Made by a program: the position numbers and the translations under genes. The notes under the pieces were generated by a model. It searched no databases, was not told the origin of the DNA, and saw nothing but the letters and a program-made list of their open reading frames with translations. Shown one piece after another: positions 39,378 through 53,779 of a stretch of 64,000 bases of DNA. The DNA is from Mytilus galloprovincialis (Eukaryota; Mollusca; Bivalvia; Mytilida; Mytilidae), in the NCBI RefSeq assembly GCF_965363235.1, contig NC_134843.1, positions 85,779,795-85,843,794 on the forward strand. Reading direction: 5' to 3'. Each line of letters starts with the position of its first letter. The first letter of the stretch is position 1.

Positions 39378-41008
39378 GATGTACATGAACTAATTTTCTA
39401 CATACTTATACACTGTATAAAGGATATAGTCAAATAGTTATTGTTAATTGGTGATTATTTCTATATATCACTATACTAAAATGGAAACAAACGTTAAAGC
39501 AGTTTTATCGTACTTACACCAGTTAACATAATAAGTTGATTTAGTTATGTATATTTCAAACAATATTGGCTTCATTTCTTTACTCTCAATTTCAAGAATC
39601 CATAGCTAGCCAAGGCCTTGGCTACCCTTGAGGCAAGTGCCTCACTAAAATTTCGACCCTGATTTTTTTTTATTATATAAATATAAATATGATAGTCATT
39701 TGTTGTTCTGTCTCAACCTTAATTTTTTGTCATCAATTCATTTCTTTTAAATTATTCTTCCTGGATATAACTCAGCATTACATTAACCTAGTAACGCTAA
39801 TCATCAAGGATCTCTGGTTAAAAACAGGCTCTTGCAGAAGAAGGAAAAGCGATACTGAAGGAATAATTCTAGTAAACTATTTGTTTGGTGAACAGAGTCT
39901 GAGTAATGAATATAACTTCAATAGAACTAATCCAAAAACGATAGGTAGACTGACAAATCAAGTACTGGGCATCGCAACTTTAGGGGGCAGTCCTGTCTGC
40001 GTATTCACTTCTCCGTTTCACCAACTTTAATCTTTCTCTTTACAGATAAATAAAATATATAAATAATATGAAACATGCATGGATTAGTTTTATACCTTAA
40101 AAATTGAAAGAAAATCACATATTCTAATTTCACAATATTGAGGAACGGCCGAACCTTTAAAACGGAATTTTGTCTTTACTTATTCTTGACTACGGACTTT
40201 CGTGTCTTTATATTCGGGGTTTCGGAATCGAACACCCCAACCCCCAACCTGTAAATTTATAGATTCTGGAACTAAAATACCACCGACTATTTCTAAAAAT
40301 AATTTGAAATTACGGACCTACATGTAAACGGCTCAAACTCCATTCCAATTCCCCTTTACCCTTTTCATACTTACTCTAGATAGAATCATATAATTCTATC
40401 ACGAGTTTGATATAAAAGCGAGTTTAATATTTTGTAACTGTGACTGTATGACGGTGCTTAATTCCCTTTTGCAAACAAAACTGTTATTACCGATGCTGCT
40501 TCCAAATTGCTGATGGAGAAGGATTCGGAAGAAGATACATCAATCATAGTGTTGAAGTTAGTGTGCTACCGCTTGAAACCCAGACTGCCCTGAAACGACT
40601 GAAAATTCGAAAAGAGCATGCGTGAGTGGCGATGATTATCTTACATATAAATTTAAATAAAATTGTTAATAAAAGTCTTTAAATATAAAAAAATTATATA
40701 AAAAGTGTCAAAATTTAAAGCATTGTCCAACTCTGGAAATGCCTAAAATGCAGGATTTTGCACCATTCATTTCATACCCTCCAAAAAATTTTTTCGCATC
40801 ACTTCGCTCGGCTTAATTGTTTTGCCTCACTAAAAATAATATGCCTAGTTACAGCCTTGCTAGCAATACATTCTCTAATTTCTTTTACATATGATATATG
40901 CATTTTCTATTTCCCAGTTAATAATAACAAATCTCACTGTTTACATCCAAGTCACATATTTAATATATACAACTCGTCAAAACATCAACCCAACAATTTT
41001 AGATCTGT
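39378..41008. other. Intergenic stretch downstream of the four-domain gene
   Basis: AT-rich. Candidate polyadenylation signals such as AATAAA near 40048 are too far to assign. The open frame at 39689-40030 has no motif. Nothing else is recognised. Confidence 0.45.
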
Positions 41009-41265
41009 ATTCAAGTTAACAAAATTAACGGTAAATATATCTAACAGTTTATAATCGATTTGAAACGTACTTGACGGTGATTTGTCACAATATCCACAGG
41101 AGCAGATTTGTCGTGGCATCCATTTGCAATAGACAGGTGAGGAAGAGAAAGTAAACGGTATTGAAAATACGGATAAGTCCAGATTATTTCCGGAAAATAT
41201 GAATGTCTGAAAATTCAATCCAATAGACTTTATAGTAAATATAGTTGCGTATGTGATACAGAATA
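41009..41265. repeat. Direct repeat flanking the BEL/Pao element, left copy
   Basis: Pairs with 48253-48472; both start ATTCAAGTTAAC and end near GCGTATGTGAT.CAGAAT. The left copy carries a small extra block in the middle. Probably LTR sequence. Confidence 0.75.
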
Positions 41266-44200
41266 CTCCCCGTCTGAAATCTACCTGATATCACTATTCC
41301 AGAAAGTATAATTCCAAATGTGAATGTCACTATATTAATCCAAAATATATACATATAATTACACAGGTTTGTTCTCTATGAGAAGAATCATGTTCACGAT
41401 AGGGCGTGTGTGGCTTTTCCATTAACGATTACTCGCACGTCTGCTTTTCGGACATGTTCGTCTGAACTTTTAAACGAGTTCATTATAATTCCAACGGGCC
41501 ATTGGGTACGGCAAATGTTTTTGTCCTTTAGAAGAATGACGTCTCCTTCGATGATATCACGGCGATCTTCGGTCCATTTTCGTCGTTGTTGTAGTAACGG
41601 CAGGTAGTACTCCTTCCTCCAACGGGACCAGAAATCACTGGCTAGAGCCTGTACTCGTCTCCATTCGGCAAGACAGAGATCTCGTTTGTCGAATTCCCAA
41701 AGATGGTCTGAAGTGAAAATGTAGTCGGTTTTCTGCGTCAATAACATAGCCGGAGTTAATATTAACGGATTCTCTGGATCTGTTGATACCGGTACCAGAG
41801 GTCTAGAGTTCACTATTGCTGAAAATTCTGCCATTAGTGTGTTGAGCACATCATGTGTTAGGCTTCTTCCGGCTGCGTTAAGAAGCATATAATCAAGAAT
41901 TCTCCTAGTGATACCAATCATTCTTTCCCAGGCTCCACCCATTTGGGACGAATGCGGCGGATTGAAGATCCAAGTTGTACCAGAATTGTACAGAAAGTTA
42001 TTGAAGGGTCCATCTTCAACGTTGATTGAGTCAATCTTTAAATCGTCGATTGCGCCGATAAAGTTCGTTCCACGGTCAGATCGGAAAATCTTAACCTGGC
42101 CTCTTATAGAGGTGAATCTTCTGACATCGTTTATGAAGGCTGAAGAACTCATTTCCTCGATTAATTCGATGTGAATAGCTCTTGTCACAAAGCATTTGAA
42201 TAAAATTGCCCAACGCTTTGAGTTGGCGTATCCACCACGTGTTTTACGTGAAACAATTGTCCAGGGTCCGAAGGTGTCTATTCCAACGTTAGTAAACGGA
42301 GGTGAAGGTTCAAGACGGTCCTCTGGCAAATCAGACATGATTTGATACTCGGTTTTTCCTCTGAGTTTGCGGCATGTCACACATTTGTGAATAATAAATG
42401 AGATCAAGCGTGTTTCTCCTACGATCCAAAAGCCTGCGGATCGAATCGCTCCATCTGTGAAATGGCGACCTTGATGTTTTATCTTGTTGTGGTAGTGTCG
42501 AACTAATAATGTCGCTATATGATGGCGTCCAGGGACGATCAATGGTTTCTTTCAAGGAGGTTTAAGTCAGATTTGGCGAAACGGCCTCCTACTCGTAATA
42601 GTCCTTGTTCGTCCAAAAACAGATTAAGGTTAGCTATCGGACTCCGCTTATGAATTTGTTCCTGACGTTTAATGCAATCTATTTCCTCTCCGTAAACTTC
42701 ATATTGAGCAGATATTAAGATGAAATTTTCGGCATTCGAAAAGCCTTCCAGAGAAGTCACTGGTGCTGTCTGTTTTGACCCGTGTAAACGGGAGAAACGT
42801 TCCAAAAAGGCTATCGCTCGCACAAGTAATGTCCAGTTGGAGAATCTGTTGAATCTATCAGTTCCGATACCTTTATGCTCAAGTATGGCAAATGGTTTTG
42901 CAACATTAACAGTTGCACGTATTTCTCCATCTTCCTCTGGGTCTATTAGCTGATATATGTCCTCAGAATTCGTTTGTTCTCAGAAAAGAAGTTGTCTTGG
43001 TCCTAATAACCATTCGCTGCTATGAATTTCGTGAGCAGGTACGGACCTTGTTCCCGAGTCTGCGGGATTACGGTTAGTTGGTACATAATTCCATTGACTT
43101 GGAGAGCTAAATTTTCTTATTTTCTCTACTCTATTGGTGACATAGATAAAGAATCTTCTTGTCTCGTTACTGATGTAGCCTAGGACTACTTTACTGTCTG
43201 TGTAGAATTTTACGGTGTCTATATGTAAATCTAAATTATCCATGATGGTCTGTGTTATCTCGACTGCTAATACTGCAGCAGATAGTTCAAGACGTGGAAT
43301 AGTATGACCACTTGTTGGTGCAACTTTAGCTTTCCCAAGAATGAAACCTATGTTTGGTTCACCACTACTGTCGGTCGTGCGTAGATATGCAACAGCTGCT
43401 ATGGCTTTTTCTGATGCATCAGAGAAGACATGTAAGTCCTTTGTGGTGCTTTTGCTGAGATACGGCACGTAGGTACGTGGAATGCGCAATGTTTCGATAG
43501 CAATTAGAGTATCTCTCCAAGATTTCCACTCATCTGCTGTCTCATCAGTGAGAGGTTGGTCGTAATCGACGGTTTCTGATACTATTTTCCTTAATAGGAG
43601 TTTCCCTTGTATAATCACCGGAGCCAAAAATCCCAGAGGATCGTAGAGACTGTTTATCATCGATAAAATTCCTCTCCGAGTGATCGGTTTGTTTTCTGAT
43701 GATAATTGAAATAAGAAGTTATCAGTGTTTACGTCCCAGCTGAGACCAAGACTACGTTGTAGGGGTTTACTGTTGCATTCTAAGTCTAGATCTTTAAGAT
43801 TTGAAGCCAAATCACTGGCATGAAATGCAGACATAACTTCCGCACAATTAGAGGCAAACTTGTGAAGTCGTAAGTTTCCATATTTTGCTAATGCTTGCTG
43901 TGTGTCCTTCATGAGCTTAACAGCTTCCTCTTTAGTAGGACATGACGTTAGACCGTCGTCGACATAGAAGTCTCTTGTCACAAAACTAGTCACGTGACTG
44001 CCAAACTCTAGTTCTGATGCTTGAGCTGCTTTTCGGAGTCCACGCGTAGCAACGGCAGGTGACGGACTATTTCCGAAAACATGAACTCTCATGCGGTATT
44101 CGACAAGGTTCTCCTGTAGGTCATTGTATTTATGCCATAAAAATCTCAGGCAATTTTGGTGATCTTTTCTGACAACAAAGCAGTGAAACATATGTTGAAC

Positions 44201-47200
44201 GTCTGCAGTAACTGCGACCATTTCTTTCCTGAAACGCAGCAGTACTCCCAAGAGATCATTGGTCAAGTCTGGACCTGTAAGCAGGACGCTGTTGAGTGAA
44301 ACTCCGTTACATTTGGCGGAAGAATCAAACACACCTTTTATCTGATCGGGTTTCTTCGGATGATAAACACCAAACAATGGCAAATACCAGCACTCCTTAT
44401 GTTTGCGCAATGGTGGAGCGAGCTCTGCATGATTATTGTCTAGGATCTTACTCATAAATGTAAGAAAGTATTCCTGCTTAACTGGGTTTCTATTCAGAAT
44501 GGTGTCTAACATATTAGCACGATGAAGAGCTTGTTGTCTGTTGCTTGGCAATGGCTGTCTTGGCACTCGGAACGGCAACGGTGCTACCCAACAACTTCCT
44601 TCCGAGTCTCTCACAAATTCCTTGTCCATCTGCTTCATGAACATTTTGTCCTCATAATGACTGTCCAGGCTTATCATCGTCCCTTGTTTTTTCAAAGAGT
44701 GGCAATTGTAAATCTTTCGTTACAGGGTCTGTGTAGTTTTCCCGGATGTCAAACTTGCTTGTGCATGGTTGAAAGGTTGAAGGTTGTCCTGTAGGTAAAA
44801 TGTTGGTTATTTTGACATTTAATTCAAGAGGTACAGGCTGCTTGTTAATGCAGGTTTCTCCTTTCACTACCCAACCCAGTTTCAATTGCTGTGCGTATGG
44901 AGTTCTGGGTGGTCCTATGCGCTGGTCGAGGACATGGTGTGCCTCTAAAAGGTCTCTGCCAATTAAGAGAAGAATTTGGCAATTTTTCTCTATTGGTGGA
45001 ATGCTACCCCTAAGTTTTTTTAAATGAGGGTGATGCATTGTTACTTCAGGAGTAGGTATTTCGTCCCTATTATTGGGAATATGATCACATTCAATCAGTA
45101 CAGGAAGGTCAAACTTGTCATTACCATTGATTGATTCCATGACAAAACCTCTTCCTCTTTTCCCGGAAGTAACCACTTTGCCGGAGCATGTTGATAAAGT
45201 ATAGTTCTCCGGTTTATCTTTGACGTCGAAAAGATTAAAGAATTCGGGCGATGCTAGTGACCGGTTGCTTTGGTCATCAATGATGGCGTACATGCGAATA
45301 ACTTTGTACTGGTTATCTTTGTGATAAACATTAACAGGAAGTATTTTAGCACAAGATTTCCCACTATATGTATCTTTACAGATCTCAGTACAGATAGAGT
45401 TAACTGAGGTTGCCTTAGTTTCAGCCGATTCTATAGGCTCCCCGCCGTAGGCTTGCTTAGGCGAGCTAGACTGTGAACTTGCAGGTTGCTGTGGTCTAGT
45501 GATGTGAAGTGCGGTATTGTGTTGTTTACTTCCACATTCTTTACAACTTATGCGTGCATTGCATTCCCGGCTCCTATGTGTGGTAGAATCACAACACTTG
45601 TAACATAGACTGTTTTCTTTTAAAAGACGTTTGTGCTCCTCTATTGACTTGGCTCGGAACGCTCGACATTCATTTAAGGAATGCTTTATATTGTGCAGAA
45701 TACAAAGACCTTGTTTGCTGGCGTCTCCAGATTGCTGCTCAACCGCTGTTTTATGAGTACCAACTTTAGTCTTGGGGTAAGACGTGAACCTTGGCGCAGC
45801 ACCTTTTGTATTTGGTGTGACTTTCGACCCAAAGATGAATCCGGGATCGTTTTTAATTCTACTGATTTCACTGATGAATGCAGATAGCTCTGTAAAAGGA
45901 GGAAAGGCAGCGCCGTGGTTAGATTTGTATCTAGACGCCCTTGTAATCCACTTTTCCTGAAGTCCATATGGTAGTTTTTCAATGACAGGGTTTATTCCAG
46001 CCGGTGAATCAAAATAAGCTAGCAGACATCCCAGCTTGGGATTTTCCTTGTGGTATTCTATTTCTGATAGAATGTCGGACAGTTCATAAAGACGTGCGTT
46101 GTCCTTATTCGTCAAGGTTGGGAATTTGTCAAGTTTACTCCTGAGAGAGGCTTCCAACATTTCTGGAGCACCATACCGCTCGTCAAGCCTCTTCCATAAT
46201 CTTTGTATACCTATTGTAGGATTATTGGCGTTCGACGCTCTTATACTTATGGCATGTTTAGCAGACTCAGGACCGAGCCACTTGATCAATAAATCAATCT
46301 GTTCCGAGTCAGATACTTGTAACTCGTCTGTCACGTTTTAAAGCTTGCTTTCCATGTATGGAAGGATTCTGCCCGATCGTTAAAGCTTGTTAATCGGGAG
46401 AAAAGCAGGTCCTTACGCAAGAGAAATCTAGTAATCTCCGATGTTGGGTTGATTTGTTGCTGGTGTGCAGCAGGGATCTCTTCTATGACGCCTTGATTTT
46501 GGTGTAAGACAGGGATCTTTTCTGAAACGCCCTGTTTTCCTTTGCCAGTTAAAGTTCCCAGATCTGGGAATACATTAACATCTGGTGACTTAGTACGTGT
46601 AGGCAAGACCTTAGGTGTTTGTGATGGCAAGTTCAGTGCCACAGATGGCACGAACGCTGGTGCTTCATGACTCAGCTCAATTTTAACAGGAATTTGTTTT
46701 TTTCTTTTGAGGTCCTGTCACTTCCTTTACAACAGTTGATACAGGAAGTTTACTGACGAAATCTTGCACACGCTGGAACGGGTCTTCCTTTTCGTCAGGG
46801 AGATCGCTAAACGCTTGGCTGTCATCGTATTCCAGGATACGAGCCTCGGCTTCTGCGGCTGCAGCTTCTCTCTGTGCTTCAAGAAGGTTAAATTTGGCTT
46901 TCAGCTCGGCTTTTTCACGGCTTACCCGTACGGCTTCTTGTTGCATTTGAGCCTTCCTGCGCATAGCCTCTTGTTCTAATTGCACTTTTCTGTGGGCAGC
47001 CTCCTGTTCTAGCTCAGCTGTTCTCTTTGCGGCCTCCTGTTCCAGTTGAACTTTACGTTGAGCGACTTCTTGCTCCATTTCTGCCTTTTTACGTGTGGCT
47101 TCCTGTTCCATTTCAGCCTTTTTGTGTGCTGCTTCCTGTTCCATTTCAATTTGTTTGAACAGGGCTTGTTCCTCTAACATTGCTTCCTGTTGTAGGATAA

Positions 47201-48252
47201 GGGCATGTTTTTCTACAAAGGCTATCTTAGACTTTGCAGCCTCTGCCTTGGCACGCTTTCTCCGTGCCAGGCTTGACATGTCTGACACGTTAGAGCTACC
47301 GCTGTGCGAGGTTTTCATACCCTTTGAGGTCTTTGATTTTGTTGATTTGGACTTTGTTAGGGCGAGGCGATGCTCGTGTAGTTTTTCCATGACCAGTTCC
47401 ACTTTGGACAGACGTAAATCCAAAGAGAGTTTACATGCATCAATTTCTTTTTGACTCTCCAATGTTCTGGTCCTTTTCAGAAAGTCTAGGTATTCATCTG
47501 TGAGCCTACGATAATTATTACAGGCTTTGACAAGTTTGTCCTGGACTGTTAGGAGTTGCTGGAGCTCGTTAGGAGGCGTTGTGACTTCCCATAACTGGGA
47601 TTCAATGTCTGTCCAGAGAGCTTCTTGTTCCTGACAGAACTTGTCACGTTTTTCAGTGAAAGCTCCTTTTCCCTTTTCCGTGAGGTCACGAACTCGCCTA
47701 GCCTCGGGATTTTCATCTGACTGTATTGTATTAGATGGATTTTCTAATAATTCAGGGACATCTCCATCTGGGGGCTGAATCTCTTCTTGTTGTTCCACAT
47801 TACTGGGATCCATGTTGATTCAACGTTGTTGGGTTGCTGCCGAGTACACACAAGATATGTAGTCCACTGTCAGTGTAAAGGTATGTACGTTGCTACGTTG
47901 TCGTTCCTTGTCTGGATATGTAAAGACAGGTTGTCGTCAATTTACTATGCTGAGCCTGACTCAGCTAGTATAACCATGAAATTGTATCGCAATCTCGGCA
48001 AATTATAAAGAATAACAACTTGTGTGTGAAGATTGTAGATTATAATTCCACCAGAAATGATACAGGAGTTTTACAGAGTGTGTATTGTTTGGTAAACTGA
48101 AAGAAATAAAGATACAATAATTACAATATGTACGAAAGAAATATATGAATGTTCAATGCAATAATAATATCAAGTCAAAAACGAAAGTAGAATTCTCAGG
48201 TCAATTCATAGAAATAAACAATTACAGTTCGTATTTGTTGAATAAACGTGGA

Positions 48253-48472
48253 ATTCAAGTTAACGAAATTAACGGTAAATATATTTAACAGTTTATAATC
48301 GATTTGAAACGTACTTGACGGTGATTTGTCACAATATCCACAGGAGCAGATTTGTCGTGGCATCCATTTGCAATAGACAGGTGAAGAAGAGAAAGTAAAC
48401 GGTAAACGGTGAACTGAAAATTCAATCCAATAGACTTTATAGTAAATATAGTTGCGTATGTGATCCAGAATA
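48253..48472. repeat. Direct repeat flanking the BEL/Pao element, right copy
   Basis: Partner of 41009-41265, about 440 bp outside the start of the gag-like region. Confidence 0.75.
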
Positions 48473-51340
48473 TAAATATATATTCAACAATCAATAAACC
48501 CGAAAATGTATAGTAACTTTTCAAAACAAAATCCAGCGTAAAAAGACAATAATAGTAAAACAGGCAGACAGCAACAAACGACAACCCTTTAATTTCGTGT
48601 TCCTTACTTGAGAAAATAAATGATATCGCGTGGTTGAAAATATAAGTGAGCAACCAACCTTTCCCTAACTGGACCAATAGTGTCACAACATAAAATAAAA
48701 CTGAAAAATTCGAAGGAAAAGGTTTGACAACTTTAAATTTAAACTAAGCACACACAACAAAATCACAACAAAAGACATATGAACAAAGTATTGATATTGA
48801 AAGGCATAACAATTAACCAAAGAGACATTCAAACTCATAAGTCGAAAATGAAATGATAACACCAATGTCTGAAAAAAAAAACCGACAAACAACAGTACAC
48901 CAAAAAGACAACATAGAAAACTAAAGACTGAGTAACACAAAAAATCCCCAAAAAATGGGAATGATGTCAGATGCTCCGAATGGTAAGCTAATCCTTCTCT
49001 ATATGTGGTACCCGTCGTATTGCTCATGTTTGTACACACCTGGTAACAAGCCTAATTCGATTGTTCAAAGAACATGATTGTAGTCAAAACAGTTGGAACA
49101 TAGCCGTTGTCATCAGTAAAGTATATATTCGAAAACGATCAACCAAATTAGACGATTTTTTCGTCCTATTTCTTGACCTGGAAGGCCAAGAGATGCTGAT
49201 AGATGAACCCAACTGCAGTCTGCATGTAGAGTTGACTAAAAATGAACACATTAACCCTAATAGTTCTTAGGTTGGAGTGAAACTGGTACAGGTACAGTAG
49301 TCTACAGAAAGTCATTTGTACCAAAAAAATCCGGAACTTTTCGGTTTTTTTTTCGATTTTTTACTTCAACCGGACCTGCGACCGCAAGTTGTTGTTTCCT
49401 AGTATTTCAATAATAGACACGAATAGTAGTCCTATGCCCGTGGTTTTACACTATTTTGGGGAATTTCAGGCCTTTAAAAAACGCACGTGCTTCCAACATC
49501 GAAAGTAAGCTCACTCCTTAAATGTCATGATACATATATCATAATTATTAATCAGAATTAATTTTAAAAAAAAATCAATAACTTAAAAAGAAAAAGTATT
49601 CGTGGTATTGCCAAGGATTTTTTTTGGAGCTGATTAAGATAAACCCGAACAGCGCTTTGGACGCATGAAATTTATAACGTGTTGATTAATTTTTTTACAG
49701 CACTGGGTCGGTAACTCTGCGGGTGGACTAAAAGTCACCGAACGTATAATAAACTCAGTAGCAAATCCATCGACAATGAATTATAATAATTTATAGCAAA
49801 CCAGTCAAACTTTGTCCGTTTACGAACTTTGAATTTCAACTTCCTCAGAAAAAGCAAACCTTAGATGAATTTGCCTTCTTTTTAATAACCTTTAGAATAA
49901 TTATATAGCTCTTCAATTGTTTCGATTCTTATACATCCTTGACTTTCAAATATTCGACCTTCAGTGTGTCTGACGAAGACAAATAAAAAAAGCCCTTCGG
50001 ACTCATTAAATCTTTTTAAGTGCTGTTTCAAATTTTAAATAAAATCGACCAACAGACTAACAAATAAACAGACTTAACGGTCACTGATATCATCTATGGT
50101 GTATGCGAAAAATCGTGTAAACCTGTTTATGTCAATATTACGCTTCTGTAAAAGCCAAATTGGAACCGTGAATTATAATAGTTTTCTTTTCAGATGAAAC
50201 AGCTTATTAAGAGAAATGTATAAACTGTAATTATTTCCGTAAGATAGCAATTTTCTACACAGTCAAACATTTATAATTGCTTTATGGACAATGTATCACA
50301 AAAATGCCTGCAATTAATCTGTTGGCAGTTCTTAATTAAGAATAAGTTGTCTTCCTGGGCTTGAATTGTTTATAAGGTATTGGTTTTACTTTTGAAGGTC
50401 GTACCATGAACTGTAATTTTTCACACATTGTCCGTAGCCATTATCGTCTTATTGGATAGTGTAATCAATCCACATTTCCAAATTCTATTTTCAATAGAGG
50501 CAGGTCATGTTTCATTTGTATGCCTTGCAATGAAACATGTAAAGGAAAAATCAAATAAAGGGTCATAAACTTTAAAAGTCTGCAGACACAGAAGTTTGTG
50601 TATATTTTATACATTATTTCCCATAAATTACTAACATATCTTAGTATTATTTTTTCGTATTCAAATAATATTGGACACAAAAGTCATTTGAATTTAAAGA
50701 TGTAATAAAGTATCAGGGTGATATTTTTATTCTTAAAGAATAGAGTTTTTCGTGTTTTGAAGAAAGTTTAACTGTGAAAACAATACTCGGAGTAGATCAG
50801 AAAGCAACCACGCGTTGTGCTATTATTCGATGAAATGGTAGACGTAGAGGACACAATTTACAATACTCAACAAATGTCAAGTTATAGTTTGTCTATTAAA
50901 AACAAATGCGTATTTATAAATGTTTATCTTATATAGATAAGATGTGTACGTTAGTCGTATGATTTGATTATTAGGTTTAATTGACTTTAACCGAACTTTC
51001 AATAACTGCGATTATTTTGATCTGATGTTGTTTTCATTTCGTTTCGTGTCAATCTGTAATGTCTAGCCCTTTTCAACTCTATTTTACATTTCGTTTCGTG
51101 TCAATCTGTAATGTTTAGCCCCTTTTAACTCTATTTTACATCTCGTTTTAATTTTATGTTGTGCTATTACACCATTGTCAAGGGCAACGTAAGCAACACG
51201 ACGGGTGCCACATGTTGGGCAGAATCTTCTTACCCTTCCGGTGCACCCGAAATTACCCAGTTTTTGAAGGGGTTCATGTTGCTTAGTCTGTAGTTCTCTA
51301 TGTTGTGTCGTGTGTACTATTATTTGTCTGTTTATCTTTT
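48473..51340. other. Intergenic stretch with interspersed repeats
   Basis: 48880-49030 (minus) and 51176-51345 (plus) are copies of one family (ACGACGGGTGCCACATG core, 'ctatgttgtgtc' body). 49640-49760 has 'gcgctttggacgca' and 'actgggtcggtaactctgcggg', related to the 355-bp family at 63.7 kb. Long minus-strand open frames at 48285-49039 are AT-rich translations of such repeats. No host gene is recognised. Confidence 0.55.
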
Positions 51341-52250
51341 CCTTTCTAGCTCACCTGGCCCGAAGGGCCAAGTGAGCTTTTCTCATCACTTGGCGTCCGT
51401 CGTCCGTCGTCGCCCGTCGTCGTCGTCGTAAACTTTTTACATTTTGAACTTCTTCTAGAGAACCACTGAATGGAACGAAACCAAACATGACATGAATGTT
51501 CCTTATGAGGTGCTGACCAAGTGTTGTTACTTTTTAGTAGATCCATCATCCAAGATGGCCGCCAGCGGGGGACTAAGTTTAAAATAAAACCCTATGGGAA
51601 ATACATACAGATGTCTTCTTTTAGAGAACCACTAAAATGGAATGAAACCAAACATAGCATTAATGTTCCTTATGAGATGCTGACCAAGTGTTGTTACTTT
51701 ATAGCCGATCCATCATCCAAGATGGCCGCCAGCGGGGGACTTAGTTTAACATGGGACTCTATGTGAAATTCATACAAATGTCTTCTTTTAGAGAACCACT
51801 GAATTGATTGAAACCAAACATAGCATGACTGCTCCTTATGAGATGCTGACCAAGTGTTGTTACTTTATAGCCGATCCATCATCAAAGATGGCCGCCAGCG
51901 GGGGACTTAGTTAAACACAGTACCCTATGGGAAATACATAAAAATGTCTTCTTTTAGAAAAGAACTAAATGGAATGAAAACAAACATGGCATGAATGTTG
52001 CTTATGAGGTGCTGACCAAGTATTGTTACTTTGTACCCAATCCAAGATGGCCGCCAGACGGAAATACATACAAATGTCTTCTTTAAGAGAACTACTGAAT
52101 AAAATGAAACCAAACATAACAATATTAAACCAAATTTGGCCTATAACATCATTATAAGTATCTGTTAAAAATTTTTACATTTTTTAACATTATTTCAAAA
52201 TCCCAAATGGAATCTGGTGAGCGACACAGGCTCTTTAGAGCCTCTAGTTA
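51341..52250. repeat. Composite repeat: 'agctcacctggcccgaaggg' element with internal ~185-bp tandem units
   Basis: Starts CTAGCTCACCTGGCCCGAAG and ends GGTGAGCGACACAGGCTCTTT..CCTCTAG. Inside are about four tandem units, each with AGAGAACCACTGAATGGAAT, GATGCTGACCAAGTGTTGTT and CCAAGATGGCCGCCAGCGGG. I have seen this type of element in bivalve genomes; that is recall, not a search. Noncoding. Confidence 0.8.
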
Positions 52251-53180
52251 AATTCAGTGTATTTTTCGAGCTATGAGTTTGAGTGCCCCTTTGCTATCTT
52301 TCAGAAATAACATTTAATTAAATTTAAAAGTTCTTTTACACGACGACACCTTGGCACCATAAATATCTCCCCCTCTCAACTGTATGCAGTTAGTTTTTTT
52401 TAAATAGTAATTGTTGTTGGTAAGAAAGTTTTTTTTATTGTAATTGCCAATGAGAACGTTTTTTCGATCAGTTATATCCCAAGTCGGTGCTTGATATATT
52501 ATAAAATTCCAATGATAGTATCATTTAGACCCAAACCAATGATCTCTGTGTATTTATTCAATCCAATTTTAATCAATTATTTTTCGTGATCAAACACGTT
52601 TTGAATGATATTTCCCAAGACGCTTATTCAGACTTCTGACGGTTTAATTGTAAAATATGTAATAGTATGCTTGTGCTTCTTAAGATTTTGATAAATGATA
52701 CCTTTTTTAATCCGTGGGTTCTTCTTAAACGATATCGGTATTTCTGCGTGCGTGTAGATAAATAGCATCCGGTTTCACATAAGTACTGAATATCGTAGTC
52801 CGGTTTGTTTCATTTAAATAAATACATAATACTGTTAGTTTTGCAATTGATTTCAGCTTTAACATTTTTATAGTGTTTGGAAGATATGTGTTTGGTGTTT
52901 CAATGCACGACGAACATCGTCAGTGGTTTTCTATGGATATATATTTATTTTTGGCTCTTTTTTCGTAGTTGGTGGGATGACATGTCTCTTAGTCTCTGAT
53001 AATTTATTCGCAAGATATGTAGACATCAGGTGATTATGAGCTGGACATACTTTTCCATTCAATTAGAAATATTATCAATTATCAACAAGAGAATAAGATT
53101 TTTGCAATTGATCAAGAAAAGACAAGATAGTCCGGCGTTTACCAAAGCGGTGATTAGGAATCAATTATTTGACAGATACA

Positions 53181-53631
53181 GGTTATAATCTACCATTAGC
53201 TCTTTTGGGACCAGTCGAAAATGAGCATAACATAGTATTCAGAAACAAAAACATGGCAGATTTTGATTGGGTGGAGTATGCCACAAATAATATTTTTTTC
53301 CCCTGAAACCTTATTGATTCTTGGTTGTAGCAATGACAAAATAAAATTTGATTCCTCCTTCAGAAATAGTTGAGATTTTTTTTTCTTCCTGTTGTTGAAT
53401 GCATAAATTTTACTGTTATTTTTGTGCGAGATTGACGGTCACCCTTGACAACTGTAAATTACACCTAGAAAAGCAACGCGACCATATCATTTTTTTTTAT
53501 GAAATATGTTAACACAATAAATATTCTTTATTTTAAAAAAGGTTTTATAATAAAAATCAACTCAATAAGATCAGTACAGCAAGAAACATTACTATTGTCG
53601 GCAATGGAAAAATCAATTGTTTTTTACATTC
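53181..53631 (+). repeat. Direct terminal repeat R1 of the 5.2-kb insertion
   Basis: 451 bp, differing from R2 at only a few sites and homopolymer lengths. External neighbour TACA, internal neighbour TATA. Not seen elsewhere in the window. Confidence 0.9.
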
Positions 53632-53779
53632 TATATTGGGATGAAATTTACTTTCACTTTCATTTTAGAAAGGCAAGTTGCTGAATCAGACTTTTATTAA
53701 AACGTTTTTCTGATTGTGTCAGCATCATGGAGGACTTTTATAAAGATTTAGAGAAGAGATTTCTTAAGAAAACAAAAAA

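Larger units (their letters stand above)
41009..48472 (-). mobile_element. BEL/Pao-family LTR retroelement, broken copy
   Basis: Fossil element on the minus strand. In coding order it has: a gag-like region with a long glutamate-rich coiled coil (about 47813-46683); a second gag part with CCHC-type zinc knuckles and a retropepsin-like region (about 46650-44650); reverse transcriptase with the YVDD-type active site and RNase H (about 44695-42980); and an integrase with H2C2 zinc binding and catalytic core (about 42823-41394). The order fits BEL/Pao. A nearly identical direct repeat flanks it (41009-41265 and 48253-48472) and probably represents LTR sequence, though full LTR limits and a target duplication are not resolved. 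Most of the coding length survives with a handful of breaks. High similarity of the flanking repeats suggests fairly recent insertion. Confidence 0.85.

Noticed and set aside
48285-49039. Two minus-strand frames of 118-133 codons with hydrophobic runs
   Set aside because: They overlap interspersed repeats and the BEL/Pao flanking repeat. The hydrophobicity comes from T-rich sequence, and no motif is seen.
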